64,000 bases of DNA from positions 1 to 64,000 of the forward strand of contig DASPSJ010000097.1 in NCBI GenBank assembly GCA_035623985.1, written 5' to 3'. The notes under the pieces are model-generated. The model worked only from the letters and a program-made list of their open reading frames with translations, did not search any database and was not told where the DNA came from. How positions within the stretch are numbered: the first letter of the stretch is position 1; every line of letters begins with the position of its first letter. This DNA comes from DAHUYF01 sp035623985 (lineage in GTDB: Bacteria > Pseudomonadota > Alphaproteobacteria > ATCC43930 > CGMCC-115725). Below, piece by piece: positions 34,587-42,900 of the stretch. The translations under genes and the position numbers were made by a program.

Positions 34587-36311
34587 ATGGACCGCGATCC
34601 CGTCGCCGACCGCCCGAACGAGCCCAGCGCCGCCGATCGCCTGCTGGTGGGGCTCAAGGCGCAGGGCGTCGACTACTTCTTCGCCAATCCCGGCACCGAT
34701 TTTCCCTCGATCATCGAAGGTTTCGCCCGCGCGGCGGAAAACGGCGCCAAGGTGCCGCGGGCGATCCTGGTGCCGCATGAGAACGCGGCGGTCGCCATGG
34801 CGCATGGCGTCTATCTCGTCTCCGGACGGCCGCAGGCGGTCATGGTCCACACCAATGTCGGCACCGGCAATACCATCAACACGCTGATCAACGCCGCGCG
34901 CGACTTCGTGCCGATCGTGCTGATGGCCGGCCGCTCGCCGCTCAGCGAGGCGGGACACCGGGGCTCGCGCACCCGCTACATCCAATGGGCGCAGGAAATG
35001 TTCGACCAGGCGGGCATGGTGCGCGAGATCGTCAAATGGGATTACGAGCTGCGCTTGCCGGACCAGGTCGACGCCGTGCTGGCGCGCGCCTTCGAGATGG
35101 CGATGGCCTCGCCGCGCGGACCGGTCTATCTCACCCTGCCGCGCGAGATCCTGGCGGCGAGCGCCGCGCGCGCCGAGGGCGAGGCGCCGCGCCGCGCGCC
35201 GCCGCTGCCGCCCCATCCCGACCCGCAGGCGATCGAGACGCTCGCCGATTGGATCGCCGCAGCGAAGCAGCCCCTGATCATCGCCGCGGGATCCGGCCGC
35301 AGCGCCGAAGGCGTCACGGCGCTGGCGCAAATCGCCGAACGCTACGCGCTGGCGGTGGTGGCGTTCAACCAGCGCTACATGACCCTGCCGACCGACCATC
35401 CCATGCATCAGGGCTTCCAGCCGCGCCCGCTCCTCGATGAAGCGGATCTGGTCATCGTGCTCGACTGCGACGTGCCGTGGATTCCTTCGATCGAAGGGCC
35501 GAAGGCCGGCGTGCGCGTCGTCCATATCGGCGAGGATCCGAGCTTTCGCCGTTATCCGCTGCGGGGATTTCCCGCCGATCTCTCGCTGACCGCCACCGCG
35601 CCGGCGGCGCTCGGCGCGCTCGGGCGGGCGCTGGCGGCGCGGTTGCAGCCGGACGCTCCCGCTATCGCGGCGCGGCGCGAGGCGTTGACGCGGCGCTCGG
35701 CCGAGCTTGCCGTGCGCCGGCGCGCCGAGACCGACAAGGACGCGGCGGCTTCCTTCATCACCCCCGCCTTCCTGAGCCGCGCCATCGCCGAGGCGGTGGG
35801 AGAAGACGCGATCATCGTCAACGAATACCCGCTGCGCCTCGACCATTGCCCGCGGCGCCTGCCCGGCAGCTATTTCGGCTCGAGCCCGGCCGGCGGCCTC
35901 GGCTGGGGCCTCGGCGCGGCGCTCGGCGCCAAGCTCGCCGCGCCCGAGCGGCTGGTGGCGGCGACGCTCGGCGACGGCGCCTATGTCTTCGCCAACCCCA
36001 CCGCTTGTCATTGGGTCGCGGCCGTCGGCGGGCTGCCGATCCTGACGGTCGTCTTCAACAACGGGCTCTACGCCGCGGTGCGCAACGCCACGCTCGATCT
36101 CTACAAGGACGGCGCCGCCGCGCGCGGCGGCGGCCGCCTGCTCGCCGATCTCGGCCCGAGCCCGGCCTATGAGATGCTGGTCGAGGCAAGCGGCGGCTAT
36201 GGCGTGCGCGTGGAGAAGCCGGCGGAGCTGTTGGGAGCGCTGAAGCGCGCCGTCGAGGTGGTGACGCGCGAGCGCCGCCAAGCGCTGGTAAACATCGTCT
36301 GCCGGTATTAA
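34587..36311 (+). CDS. Thiamine-pyrophosphate-dependent enzyme (acetolactate synthase-like)
   Basis: A 574-residue TPP enzyme of the acetolactate synthase / benzoylformate decarboxylase superfamily, cytoplasmic. The N-terminal pyrimidine domain has FFANPGTDFPS and the catalytic Glu in VPHENAAVAMAHG. The middle domain has PLIIAAGSGRSAEG. The C-terminal PP domain has the TPP motif GDGAYVFANPTACHW ending in VVFNN. No regulatory subunit gene adjoins, so a 2-keto acid decarboxylase or ligase in catabolism is as likely as true acetolactate synthesis. The ATG at 34587 follows GAGGAAG. The next gene, a GST, starts 9 bp after the stop, so the two form an operon. Confidence 0.9.
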   Translation: MDRDPVADRPNEPSAADRLLVGLKAQGVDYFFANPGTDFPSIIEGFARAAENGAKVPRAILVPHENAAVAMAHGVYLVSGRPQAVMVHTNVGTGNTINTLINAARDFVPIVLMAGRSPLSEAGHRGSRTRYIQWAQEMFDQAGMVREIVKWDYELRLPDQVDAVLARAFEMAMASPRGPVYLTLPREILAASAARAEGEAPRRAPPLPPHPDPQAIETLADWIAAAKQPLIIAAGSGRSAEGVTALAQIAERYALAVVAFNQRYMTLPTDHPMHQGFQPRPLLDEADLVIVLDCDVPWIPSIEGPKAGVRVVHIGEDPSFRRYPLRGFPADLSLTATAPAALGALGRALAARLQPDAPAIAARREALTRRSAELAVRRRAETDKDAAASFITPAFLSRAIAEAVGEDAIIVNEYPLRLDHCPRRLPGSYFGSSPAGGLGWGLGAALGAKLAAPERLVAATLGDGAYVFANPTACHWVAAVGGLPILTVVFNNGLYAAVRNATLDLYKDGAAARGGGRLLADLGPSPAYEMLVEASGGYGVRVEKPAELLGALKRAVEVVTRERRQALVNIVCRY

Positions 36312-36320
36312 CCGAGGGAA

Positions 36321-37001
36321 ATGACAGCCATGATCACGGTGCACCACCTCAACAACTCCCGCTCGCAGCGCGTGCTGTGGCTGCTGGAGGAGCTGGGCGT
36401 TCCCTATGAGGTCAAGCGCTACGAGCGCGACGCCGTCACCATGCTGGCGCCGCCTGCGCTGCGCGCGGTGCATCCGCTCGGCAAGTCGCCGGTGATTACC
36501 GAGGACGGCGAGACCATCGCCGAGTCCGGCGCCATCGTCGAATACCTCGTCGAGCGCCATGGCGCGGGCCGGCTCATTCCGCCGGCCGGGACGCCGGAGC
36601 GCCGGCGCTATACTTATTGGCTGCATTATGCCGAGGGCTCGGCCATGCCGCCCTTGCTGATGAAGCTGATCTTCACCCGGATCAAGACCGGCAAGATGCC
36701 GTTCTTCGCGCGGCCGATCGCCCGCGCCATCGCCGACCGCACGCTCCGGGGATTCATCGAGCCGCAGATCAAGCTGCATCTCGACTACATGGAAGCCGAG
36801 CTCGGCAAGAGCGCGTGGTTCGCGGGGCCGGACTTCACCGCGGCCGACGTCCAGATGAGCTTCCCCCTCGAAGCCGCGGCCTCGCGCGGCGGTCTCGATG
36901 CGAGCCGCCCGAAGCTGATGGCGTTTCTCGACCGCATCCATGCGCGCCCGGCCTATCAGCGCGCGCTCGAGCGCGGCGGGGCTTACGAGCTGCTGCGGTA
37001 G
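36321..37001 (+). CDS. Glutathione S-transferase
   Basis: A 226-residue cytoplasmic GST. The thioredoxin-fold N-domain starts with VHHLNNSRSQRVLWLLEEL, where Asn/Ser/Arg form the bacterial beta-like active-site loop. HPLGKSPVI carries the cis-Pro and ETIAESGAIVEYL carries the Glu-Ser glutathione site. The helical C-domain has GPDFTAADVQMSFPL, the N-cap box. ATG at 36321 or 36330 could start it; both have suboptimal spacing from GAGG. It is co-transcribed with the TPP enzyme upstream. The electrophilic or peroxide substrate is unknown. Confidence 0.88.
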   Translation: MTAMITVHHLNNSRSQRVLWLLEELGVPYEVKRYERDAVTMLAPPALRAVHPLGKSPVITEDGETIAESGAIVEYLVERHGAGRLIPPAGTPERRRYTYWLHYAEGSAMPPLLMKLIFTRIKTGKMPFFARPIARAIADRTLRGFIEPQIKLHLDYMEAELGKSAWFAGPDFTAADVQMSFPLEAAASRGGLDASRPKLMAFLDRIHARPAYQRALERGGAYELLR

Positions 37002-37096
37002 GTATTCGGCGCCGCTGCATCACTGGACTTCCCGGATCGTCGTGGCTGGGCTTTTCCCGGCCGTGACGCTGAAAGAAAGAGGCGATCGACCCATCC

Positions 37097-38260
37097 TTAC
37101 TCTGCCTGTCCCGTATCCTTGACCTTCGGGAACTCGAAGATCTCCTTGTTGACCAACTCGCCCGCCACCCGCTCGACTCGGCGGATATAGACGCTCTCGA
37201 CCACATCCCGCGTCGCGGGATCGATGGCGATGGGACCGCGCGGGCTCAGGAAGGCGATCGATTTGAACGCCGTCATCGCCTTGTCGGGATCGATCTCGCC
37301 GCGCAGCGTCTCGATCACTTCGACGATGGCGCGCATGCCGTCATAGCCCGCCACGCCCATGAAATTGGGCCGGGGATGCGCGCCAAAGGCGGCGGTCCAG
37401 GCGGCGAGGAACTTCCGGTTCTCCGCGCTCGGATGAGCCGAGGAATAGTTCTGGGCGCTGATCACGCCGAGCGCCTTGTCGCCGAGCGTGGCGATCACCG
37501 TCTCGTCGATGATCTCCGTGCCGCCGAGCAGCTTCACCCCAGCCTCGGCAAGGCCGAGATCGACGAACGCCTTCATGAAGGCGATGGGCTGCTCGCCCGA
37601 CGGCACGAAGAGAAAGACGGCTTGCGGCCGCGCGTCCTTGATGCGCTGGAGATAGGCGGTGAAATCGAGCAGGTTGATCGGCACGCGCACCGTCCCCACC
37701 ACCTCGCCGCCGCCGGCGGTGAAGGCTTTGCCGAAGGCGGCCTCGGCCTCGTAGCCCGGCGCGTAATCGGCGACCGCCACATAGACGCGCTTCAAGCCAC
37801 GCGCCGCCGCCCAGCGGCCCAGGGGCGAGACGATCTGCGACAAGGTGAAGGAGAAGCGCACGAAATAGAGCGATTTTTCGGTAATGACCGAGGTCGCGGC
37901 GTTCATGATCACCGTCGGCACTTTGGCCTCGCTGGCGATCGGCGCCACCGCCAGCGCCTCCGGCGTCAGCCCGAAGCCGGCCAGCATGTCGACCTTGTCG
38001 CGGGTGATGAGCTCCTGCGCCAGGCGCCGGGCCAGATCGGGCTTCGCCCCTTCGCTGTCCTTGCGGATGAGCTCGATCCTCTTGCCGGCGACGACGTCGC
38101 CATGCTGCTTCAGATAAAGCGCCATGCCGTTGCCGATCTGCTTGCCGAAATCGGCGAAAGGACCGGAGAAGGGCAGCAGCACGCCGATGCGGACGGCATC
38201 CTCGGCATGGGCGGCGGTTATCGCGAAGAATAGGAGGAGAGCGGCAGCCAAGAATTTCAT
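37097..38260 (-). CDS. ABC transporter substrate-binding protein (branched-chain amino acid type), orphan
   Basis: A 387-residue periplasmic binding protein of the LivK type. The signal peptide (LAAALLLFFAITAAHAE) ends near residue 19. The mature start VRIGVLLPFSGPFADFGKQI is canonical. GFGLTPEALAVAPIA and GVAGYDGMRAIVE mark the two lobes. The ATG at 38260 has no strong ribosome site; a GTG at 38269 is in frame. No permease or ATPase genes adjoin. It lies downstream of the Rieske dioxygenase pair on the same strand, separated by an intergenic repeat, and may bind the compound the dioxygenase attacks. Confidence 0.87.
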   Translation of the reverse strand: MKFLAAALLLFFAITAAHAEDAVRIGVLLPFSGPFADFGKQIGNGMALYLKQHGDVVAGKRIELIRKDSEGAKPDLARRLAQELITRDKVDMLAGFGLTPEALAVAPIASEAKVPTVIMNAATSVITEKSLYFVRFSFTLSQIVSPLGRWAAARGLKRVYVAVADYAPGYEAEAAFGKAFTAGGGEVVGTVRVPINLLDFTAYLQRIKDARPQAVFLFVPSGEQPIAFMKAFVDLGLAEAGVKLLGGTEIIDETVIATLGDKALGVISAQNYSSAHPSAENRKFLAAWTAAFGAHPRPNFMGVAGYDGMRAIVEVIETLRGEIDPDKAMTAFKSIAFLSPRGPIAIDPATRDVVESVYIRRVERVAGELVNKEIFEFPKVKDTGQAE

Positions 38261-38286
38261 AAGACACACCGATGCTTCACTCCGCG

Positions 38287-38392
38287 AATCCGCGCGCGCC
38301 CCACCTCACCCTCCCGCTACGCCCCCTGGGGCGGAGAGGGTTGTGAGGTGGGGTCGATGAATTCACCCGCCCTATCGAGCATTTCCGATTCC
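38287..38392. repeat. Palindromic intergenic repeat, left copy flanking the Rieske dioxygenase genes
   Basis: A unit of about 106 bp runs from AATCCGCG to GATTCC. Its core is a hairpin with CCCCACCTCAC (38299-38309) pairing with GTGAGGTGGGG (38343-38353) and an inner GCCCC / GGGGC region. A second copy in the same orientation lies at 40141-40253, so the dioxygenase alpha/beta pair sits between direct repeats. No transposase is present. Confidence 0.6.
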
Positions 38393-38397
38393 GCACC

Positions 38398-38874
38398 CTA
38401 AAGCGGGATCGCCAGCAGCGTGTCGATGCGCCGGCTGTCGAAGACGACGAGCTTTTCGAGGAAGAGCGGCTCCGGCCCTTCGAGGCTCACGCGGTCGAGA
38501 TAGCGCCCGGTGCTGAACAGCGCCGTGGCGCCGTCCTGCATGATGCGCACCACCATGTAGTTCGACTGCGCGGTGACGACGCCGCCGCTTTCGCCGAGGA
38601 TCAGCGTCGAGGAGACGAGATGGCGGTAGCGCTGCGCCTCATAGACATTGGCCTGGCGCAGCGCCGAGACGCGGTCCCGCAGCATGCCGCGCGAATTGGC
38701 GAAGAAGACGCCGATCGGGAGCCCTTGCGCGTAATTCTCGCTGGAGATGATCTGATAGCGGCAGTGCTCGACGAAATACTCCGGCCATTCCTCGAGCCGG
38801 TCCTCGTCGATGCTGGCGACGTAACGCGCTAATAGCCGCTCGACGGCAAGCTGTGTGGCGATATCGGCCGGCAT
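38398..38874 (-). CDS. Aromatic-ring-hydroxylating dioxygenase, beta subunit
   Basis: A 158-residue small subunit of a Rieske non-heme-iron oxygenase, SnoaL/NTF2-like fold, cytoplasmic, with a structural role in the alpha3beta3 hexamer. Family segments include VERLLARYVASIDEDRLEEW, YFVEHCRYQIISSENYAQG and GMLRDRVSALRQANVYEAQRYRH split by short loops. The length is at the low end of the family norm. The ATG at 38874 shares one base with the alpha-subunit stop (TGATG), so the subunits are made together. No ferredoxin or reductase gene follows; the next leftward gene is an orphan binding protein past a palindromic repeat. Confidence 0.87.
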   Translation of the reverse strand: MPADIATQLAVERLLARYVASIDEDRLEEWPEYFVEHCRYQIISSENYAQGLPIGVFFANSRGMLRDRVSALRQANVYEAQRYRHLVSSTLILGESGGVVTAQSNYMVVRIMQDGATALFSTGRYLDRVSLEGPEPLFLEKLVVFDSRRIDTLLAIPL

Positions 38875-40106
38875 CAGATCCCCATATGCCGGCGATAGAC
38901 CTGCCAGAAGCCGCGCACCGCCGTCTCGGTCGCGCGCGTGTCCTGGGATCCCACGCCATCGCCGCCCATCTGGACGATCGCGGCGTCGTCTTCGGCGCCG
39001 GGCAGAGCGCGCTGGATGAAGCCGCCGACCGCGCCGTCCTCCATCGAGATATAGCCGCCGGGACCGACGAGATTGGATTGCTTCTGGCGGATCATCAGCA
39101 TCTCCTCGTCGTCGTCCGCGAAGCCGATATAGGTCCAGAGCAACTCGGTCTCGCCGACGCCGCGCGGCACGATCTGGCGCAGCGCGAGGCTGTTCTGGAT
39201 CTGCTGCAGGACGAAGGCGGGGAAGACGGTGAGGATCTGCAAGGTGATGCCGTCGCCGAACTCGTCGACGCCGGCAAGGATCGAGGGGTCGGCAAGACGG
39301 TAATCCTCGCGCTTGGCGCGCAAGGGGGCGGCGTCGTATTCGGCGCTCGGCTTGTCGGTGGCGCGCTTGGAATAGCTCACGTGATGGCCGCCGCTGTCGT
39401 CGACGATGATCCCGCCCTCCTGCGACAGCCGGTTCACGCGGAACGTGGTGAAGAAGGCGTGCAGCAGGCTCGCGTGATAGGAATCCTTGTTGTTCTCGAC
39501 ATAGACCTTCCAGTTGTTGGGCAGGATCTGGCTGTTGTAGCCCAGCACCTTGACCGGCTTCTTCAGCACGCGGCGGATGCGCGCGGCGATCTCCGGACCG
39601 AGATAGGATTCCACCGGCGGCACGGCGTCGGAGAAGGTGCCGAAGACGACGCCGGCGAAGCTCTCGACCCTGAGCCGGCGCAGCGCGTGCCGGGCGGGAT
39701 CGAACTCCGGCGGCATGCCGCCCTTGCGGTCGATGCCGCGCTGGAAGGTGACGCCGGTGAGATTGCCGCGGAGATCATAGGTCCAATTATGGTAGACGCA
39801 GCTTATCTCGCGCCCATGGCCCGCGCGCTTCACACAGAGCAGCGCGCCGCGATGGGCGCAGCGGTTCTCGAAGGCGTGGAGGCTGCCGTCGAGGTCGCGG
39901 GCGACGACGACCGGCATGTCGCCGACGAAGCTCGCGCGGTAGTCGCCGGGTGCGGGCAGCTCCGCCTCGAGGCAGAGATAGTTCCAGACCGGCCCCTGGA
40001 AGATGCGCCGGCGCTCCTCGTCATAGACATCGGCGCGGCTGTAGACGGGATAGGGGACCCGCGTCAGCCCCTCGCGCGGCCAGGCCAAGTCGAGTGCGTT
40101 GCGCAT
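38874..40106 (-). CDS. Rieske 2Fe-2S aromatic-ring-hydroxylating dioxygenase, alpha subunit
   Basis: A 410-residue catalytic subunit. The Rieske cluster ligands are in CAHRG (Cys-x-His) and CVYHNW (Cys-xx-His). The catalytic domain has NNKDSYHASLLH, giving the bridging Asp and the two iron His ligands, and the third iron carboxylate is probably in SMEDGAVGG. Overall it resembles anthranilate / salicylate / benzoate-type oxygenases. The ATG at 40106 has GGGAGGGAG 7 bases upstream; an ATG at 40136 is in frame but lacks a site. It is coupled to the beta subunit downstream. Electron-transfer partners must be encoded elsewhere. It is bracketed by two copies of a palindromic repeat. Confidence 0.92.
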   Translation of the reverse strand: MRNALDLAWPREGLTRVPYPVYSRADVYDEERRRIFQGPVWNYLCLEAELPAPGDYRASFVGDMPVVVARDLDGSLHAFENRCAHRGALLCVKRAGHGREISCVYHNWTYDLRGNLTGVTFQRGIDRKGGMPPEFDPARHALRRLRVESFAGVVFGTFSDAVPPVESYLGPEIAARIRRVLKKPVKVLGYNSQILPNNWKVYVENNKDSYHASLLHAFFTTFRVNRLSQEGGIIVDDSGGHHVSYSKRATDKPSAEYDAAPLRAKREDYRLADPSILAGVDEFGDGITLQILTVFPAFVLQQIQNSLALRQIVPRGVGETELLWTYIGFADDDEEMLMIRQKQSNLVGPGGYISMEDGAVGGFIQRALPGAEDDAAIVQMGGDGVGSQDTRATETAVRGFWQVYRRHMGI

Positions 40107-40140
40107 CGTCTCACTCCCTCCCTGAGCGCCCGTCATCGCA

Positions 40141-40253
40141 AATCCGCGACGCGCTCCACCTCACCCTCCCTCTCCGCTCCTGGGGGCGGAGAGGGTCAGG
40201 GTGAGGTGGGGGGCGATGGCTCTCGCATACTATATTCCAGCATTTTCGATTCC
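40141..40253. repeat. Palindromic intergenic repeat, right copy flanking the Rieske dioxygenase genes
   Basis: A direct copy of the unit at 38287-38392. The core is a long hairpin: CCACCTCACCCT (40156-40167) pairs with AGGGTGAGGTGG (40198-40209), and CCCTCTCCGC (40168-40177) with GCGGAGAGGG (40186-40195). It occupies the upstream region of the alpha-subunit gene. The rest of the 300-bp gap 40107-40406 holds a small palindrome at 40278 and the ribosome site of the glycosyltransferase gene. Confidence 0.65.
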
Positions 40254-40277
40254 AGGCGCTGGGTAAAATGCGAATTT

Positions 40278-40292
40278 AGCCCATAATGGGCT
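40278..40292. promoter_or_regulatory. Small AT-flanked palindrome upstream of the glycosyltransferase gene
   Basis: AGCCCA-TAA-TGGGCT is a perfect 6-3-6 inverted repeat in an AT-rich patch between the dioxygenase and glycosyltransferase genes, about 115 bases upstream of the latter. It could be an operator half of a divergent promoter region; there is no further support. Confidence 0.25.
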
Positions 40293-40406
40293 CACCGTTG
40301 AAAGACTGAGGCTTCATCCCTTCGTCTATTGATTTGAGTCAGGGCTGCTTCTCATCGTTACGGTCGGGGTGTTGATATCAAGCTGCGCCGCGAAGGAGAG
40401 AGCGTT

Positions 40407-41123
40407 ATCGTTCACTCCGACACCATCGCCAATCGCCGACAGCGCCGCCGGGGCGGCCGCCTCGGGCGGCGGATCGTCCTGGCGGCGGCGATCCTCCTGC
40501 TGCTGCCGATCCCGGTGCTGGCGGTCTATCGCTTCCTGCCGCCGCCGGTGACGCCGCTGATGCTGATCCGCGCGGCCGAAGGCACGCCGATCGAGAAAGA
40601 CTGGGTGCCGCTCGCCCGCATCGCGCCGGCGCTCGCGCGCGCGGTGATCGCGTCGGAAGATACGCGCTTCTGCCGTCATCACGGCTTCGACTGGATCGAG
40701 ATCGACAAGGCCTATCAGGACTGGCAGGAGGGCGAAAGGCTGCGCGGCGCCAGCACCATCAGCCAGCAGCTCGCGCGCAACCTGCTGCTCTGGCCCGGCG
40801 GCGGCTATCTGCGCAAGGGGGCCGAGGCCTATTTCACGGTGCTGGTCGAGGTGCTGATGAGCAAGGAGCGCATCCTCGAGCTCTATCTCAACCTCGTCGA
40901 ATGGGGTCCCGGGATCTACGGCGCGGAGGCGGCGGCGCGGGCGCATTTCGGCCGGCACGCGGCGCAGCTCACCCCGCGCGAGGCGGCGCTGCTGGCCGCG
41001 GTGCTGCCGGACCCGCGGCAATGGCGCCCGGAGCGCCCCACCCCCTATCTCGAGGAGCGCGCCGCGACCATCCTCGCGCGCATGCCCGAGGTGGCGGTGC
41101 CGTCGGCGAGAAGTTGCCGTTAG
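40407..41123 (+). CDS. mtgA: Monofunctional biosynthetic peptidoglycan glycosyltransferase (start uncertain)
   Basis: A GT51 enzyme that polymerises lipid II glycan strands at the inner membrane. The catalytic Glu motif is IASEDTRFCRHHGFD, followed by GASTISQQLARNL and KERILELYLNLVEWGPG, all diagnostic. The N-terminal membrane anchor (IVLAAAILLLLPIPVLAVY) lies upstream of the first usual start codon in frame, GTG 40515. Further upstream there is no ATG, GTG or TTG before the in-frame stop, yet AAGGAG (40393-40398) sits 8 bases before an ATC at 40407. Starting there gives 238 residues, near the 242 of E. coli MtgA. The start is therefore non-canonical, a sequence error, or the anchor is lost. 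It is a single gene. Confidence 0.82.
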   Translation: MVHSDTIANRRQRRRGGRLGRRIVLAAAILLLLPIPVLAVYRFLPPPVTPLMLIRAAEGTPIEKDWVPLARIAPALARAVIASEDTRFCRHHGFDWIEIDKAYQDWQEGERLRGASTISQQLARNLLLWPGGGYLRKGAEAYFTVLVEVLMSKERILELYLNLVEWGPGIYGAEAAARAHFGRHAAQLTPREAALLAAVLPDPRQWRPERPTPYLEERAATILARMPEVAVPSARSCR

Positions 41124-41190
41124 CGCGGCGCATCGCCGCTGGCGGCAGCCCGCACGCTTGGCATTTTTCCCAGAGCGGCTTGCCGGCACG

Positions 41191-41261
41191 GTGCGGCTCT
41201 CGCGGTTGCTTACGCAACCGCTGACGCCGCCGCGGACGAAGGCGCGTAGCGCCTTCGCCTA
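41191..41261 (-). repeat. Stop-anchored two-hairpin intergenic repeat, copy D
   Basis: Read on the minus strand it begins at the DUF3237 stop TAG. Hairpin 2 is CGAAGGCGC / GCGCCTTCG with a TAC loop. Linker GGCGGCGTCAGC, hairpin 1 GCGGTTGC / GCAACCGC and GCCGCAC follow. Compared with copy A, two stem pairs of hairpin 2 flip C-G to G-C, and hairpin 1 has lost one T and its partner A, so pairing is kept. Confidence 0.78.
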
Positions 41262-41717
41262 AAGCACCTCGAAGACGTCGTACATCGGGCCGTCGGGCTT
41301 GCGGTCGCCGGTGGCGACGGCAAGGACGCGGTTGAGCCAGCCGTATTTGTCCGACGCGGTCTCGAAGAAAGGCGCGGTGCGGAAATAATAGCCGGCGGGA
41401 TCGACCGGTTCGCCGCGATTGAGCCGCGCGACCACGTCGGCCGGACCGTGGCGGTAGCCGCGATAGGTCATGCCGATGATGTGGCCGTCATGGGTCTTGA
41501 GGGTGAGACGCACGTCGAGCTGCAGCACGTCGTCGACCCGCCCGAGGAGCCAGTCGGTGCCGCCCTTCATCACCGTGCCCTTGAGCCGCGCGCCCTCGAA
41601 GCTGCCGCCCTCGACCACGGCGACGCGGCGGTCGCCGAGCGGCGTCTTGCCGAGCGGCTGGACCTCGCCGATCTTGAGGCTGATGGTGAAGAGATGCGCG
41701 GTGCGGATTTCCGCCAT
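41259..41717 (-). CDS. DUF3237 domain-containing protein
   Basis: A 152-residue small cytoplasmic protein that matches the DUF3237 family over its whole length: HLFTISLKIGEVQPLGKTPLGDRRVAVVEG begins the beta-barrel (split here by turns), then MKGGTDWLLGRVDDVLQLD, THDGHIIGMTYRG, and YYFRTAPFFETASDKYGWLNRV. No catalytic residues are assigned for this family; it is often encoded near aromatic catabolism genes. The ATG at 41717 has GGGAGGG 6 bases upstream. Its stop codon abuts repeat copy D. It is divergent from the TRAP transporter operon. Confidence 0.82.
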   Translation of the reverse strand: MAEIRTAHLFTISLKIGEVQPLGKTPLGDRRVAVVEGGSFEGARLKGTVMKGGTDWLLGRVDDVLQLDVRLTLKTHDGHIIGMTYRGYRHGPADVVARLNRGEPVDPAGYYFRTAPFFETASDKYGWLNRVLAVATGDRKPDGPMYDVFEVL

Positions 41718-41849
41718 GACGACCCTCCCTTGCGGTTCTGCCGGCCGGCGATGATGCCACGGACCCGGCGCCGGCGGTAGCCCCGGCCTCGCGATCTGAT
41801 ATAGTCGCCGGGAACAAGGCGCTCCAGCGCTCATCTCGGGGAGGAGACC

Positions 41850-42890
41850 ATGACCAGGATCGCGCGCCGGCCGGCTTTGACGCTGCCCAGCCGCCGCCGC
41901 TTCATGGCGGGCGCCGCGGCGGGGCTCGCCGGCATCATCGCCACGGGCCGCGCTCCGGCCTTCGCGCAAGGCGCGACGCCGAAGAAGCTGGTCTACGCGC
42001 ATATCGTGCCCGAGCCGGAATCGGCCGCGATCGGCTTCTCCTGGATGGCGCAGGAGATCACCAAGCGCTCCAACGGCGCGCTCGAGGCCAGCTTCTATGG
42101 CGGCACGCTGCTTTCCAAGGAGCTGGAGATCATGAACGCGGTGAAGGCCGGAAACGTCGCCATGGGCGACCCCGCCGGCGCCGCGGCCACCATCTTTCCG
42201 GAGATGGGGGTCTTCCTCGTGCCTTATCTCATCCGCAGCTACGACCAGGCCTATCGCCTGTTCAACGGCAAGGTCGGCGACGCGCTCGACCGGCAGTTCC
42301 AGCAGAAATACGGCGTCAAGGTGCTGTGCTTCTTCGATTACGGCTTCCGCCATTTCTGGAACAGCAAGCATCCGATCGTCGAGCCCAGGGATCTCCGCGG
42401 CATGAAGATCCGCGTGCAGCTCGCCAAGGTCTTCGCCGACACGGTGAACGGGCTCGGCGCCAACGCCGTGCCGATGCCGTGGGGCGAAGTGATCCCCGCG
42501 GCGCAGAGCGGCGTCATCGACGGCGCCGACCTGCCGATCATCAACATCCTCGCCCTCAAGGCCTATGAGGTCTCGAAATACGCCTCGATGACCTATCACA
42601 ATTACGGGCCGACGGTGAGCGTCGTCAATCTCGGCGTCTGGAACGGCCTCGACAAGCCGCAGCAGACGATGCTGCTGGACATCGCGCGCGAAGCGCAGGA
42701 GAAGATCCGCCACGAGACCGAGACCGTGGACAATCTGCCGAAAGCCAAGGAGCTGCTCGAGCCCAAGGGCATGACGGTCAACGCCGCCAATGTCGACGCC
42801 TTCCGCGCGCTGGCGCAGCAGAAGATCTGGCCGGACTATCAGAAGCAGTTCCCGGATCTCTGGGAAGAGATCACCAAGACGGAAGCCTGA
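41850..42890 (+). CDS. TRAP transporter substrate-binding protein (DctP family)
   Basis: A 346-residue periplasmic binding protein exported by Tat (SRRRFMAGAAAGLAG). DctP-fold markers include GGTLLSKELEIMNAVKAGNVAMGD in two adjoining parts, LRGMKIRVQLAKVFADTVNGLGA with the carboxylate-binding Arg, and PMPWGEVIPAAQSGVIDGAD. GGGGAGGAG lies just upstream of the ATG. It is followed at 42901 and 43452 by the small and large membrane subunits, forming a complete TRAP importer, usually for a carboxylate. The next gene is a class II aldolase, which may act on the imported compound. Confidence 0.92.
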   Translation: MTRIARRPALTLPSRRRFMAGAAAGLAGIIATGRAPAFAQGATPKKLVYAHIVPEPESAAIGFSWMAQEITKRSNGALEASFYGGTLLSKELEIMNAVKAGNVAMGDPAGAAATIFPEMGVFLVPYLIRSYDQAYRLFNGKVGDALDRQFQQKYGVKVLCFFDYGFRHFWNSKHPIVEPRDLRGMKIRVQLAKVFADTVNGLGANAVPMPWGEVIPAAQSGVIDGADLPIINILALKAYEVSKYASMTYHNYGPTVSVVNLGVWNGLDKPQQTMLLDIAREAQEKIRHETETVDNLPKAKELLEPKGMTVNAANVDAFRALAQQKIWPDYQKQFPDLWEEITKTEA

Positions 42891-42900
42891 GCCGCGCCCG

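Noticed and set aside
34131..36941. A 936-codon minus-strand open frame opposite the TPP enzyme and GST genes
   Set aside because: Composition is Arg/Ala/Gly-rich without domains; the plus-strand genes explain the sequence.
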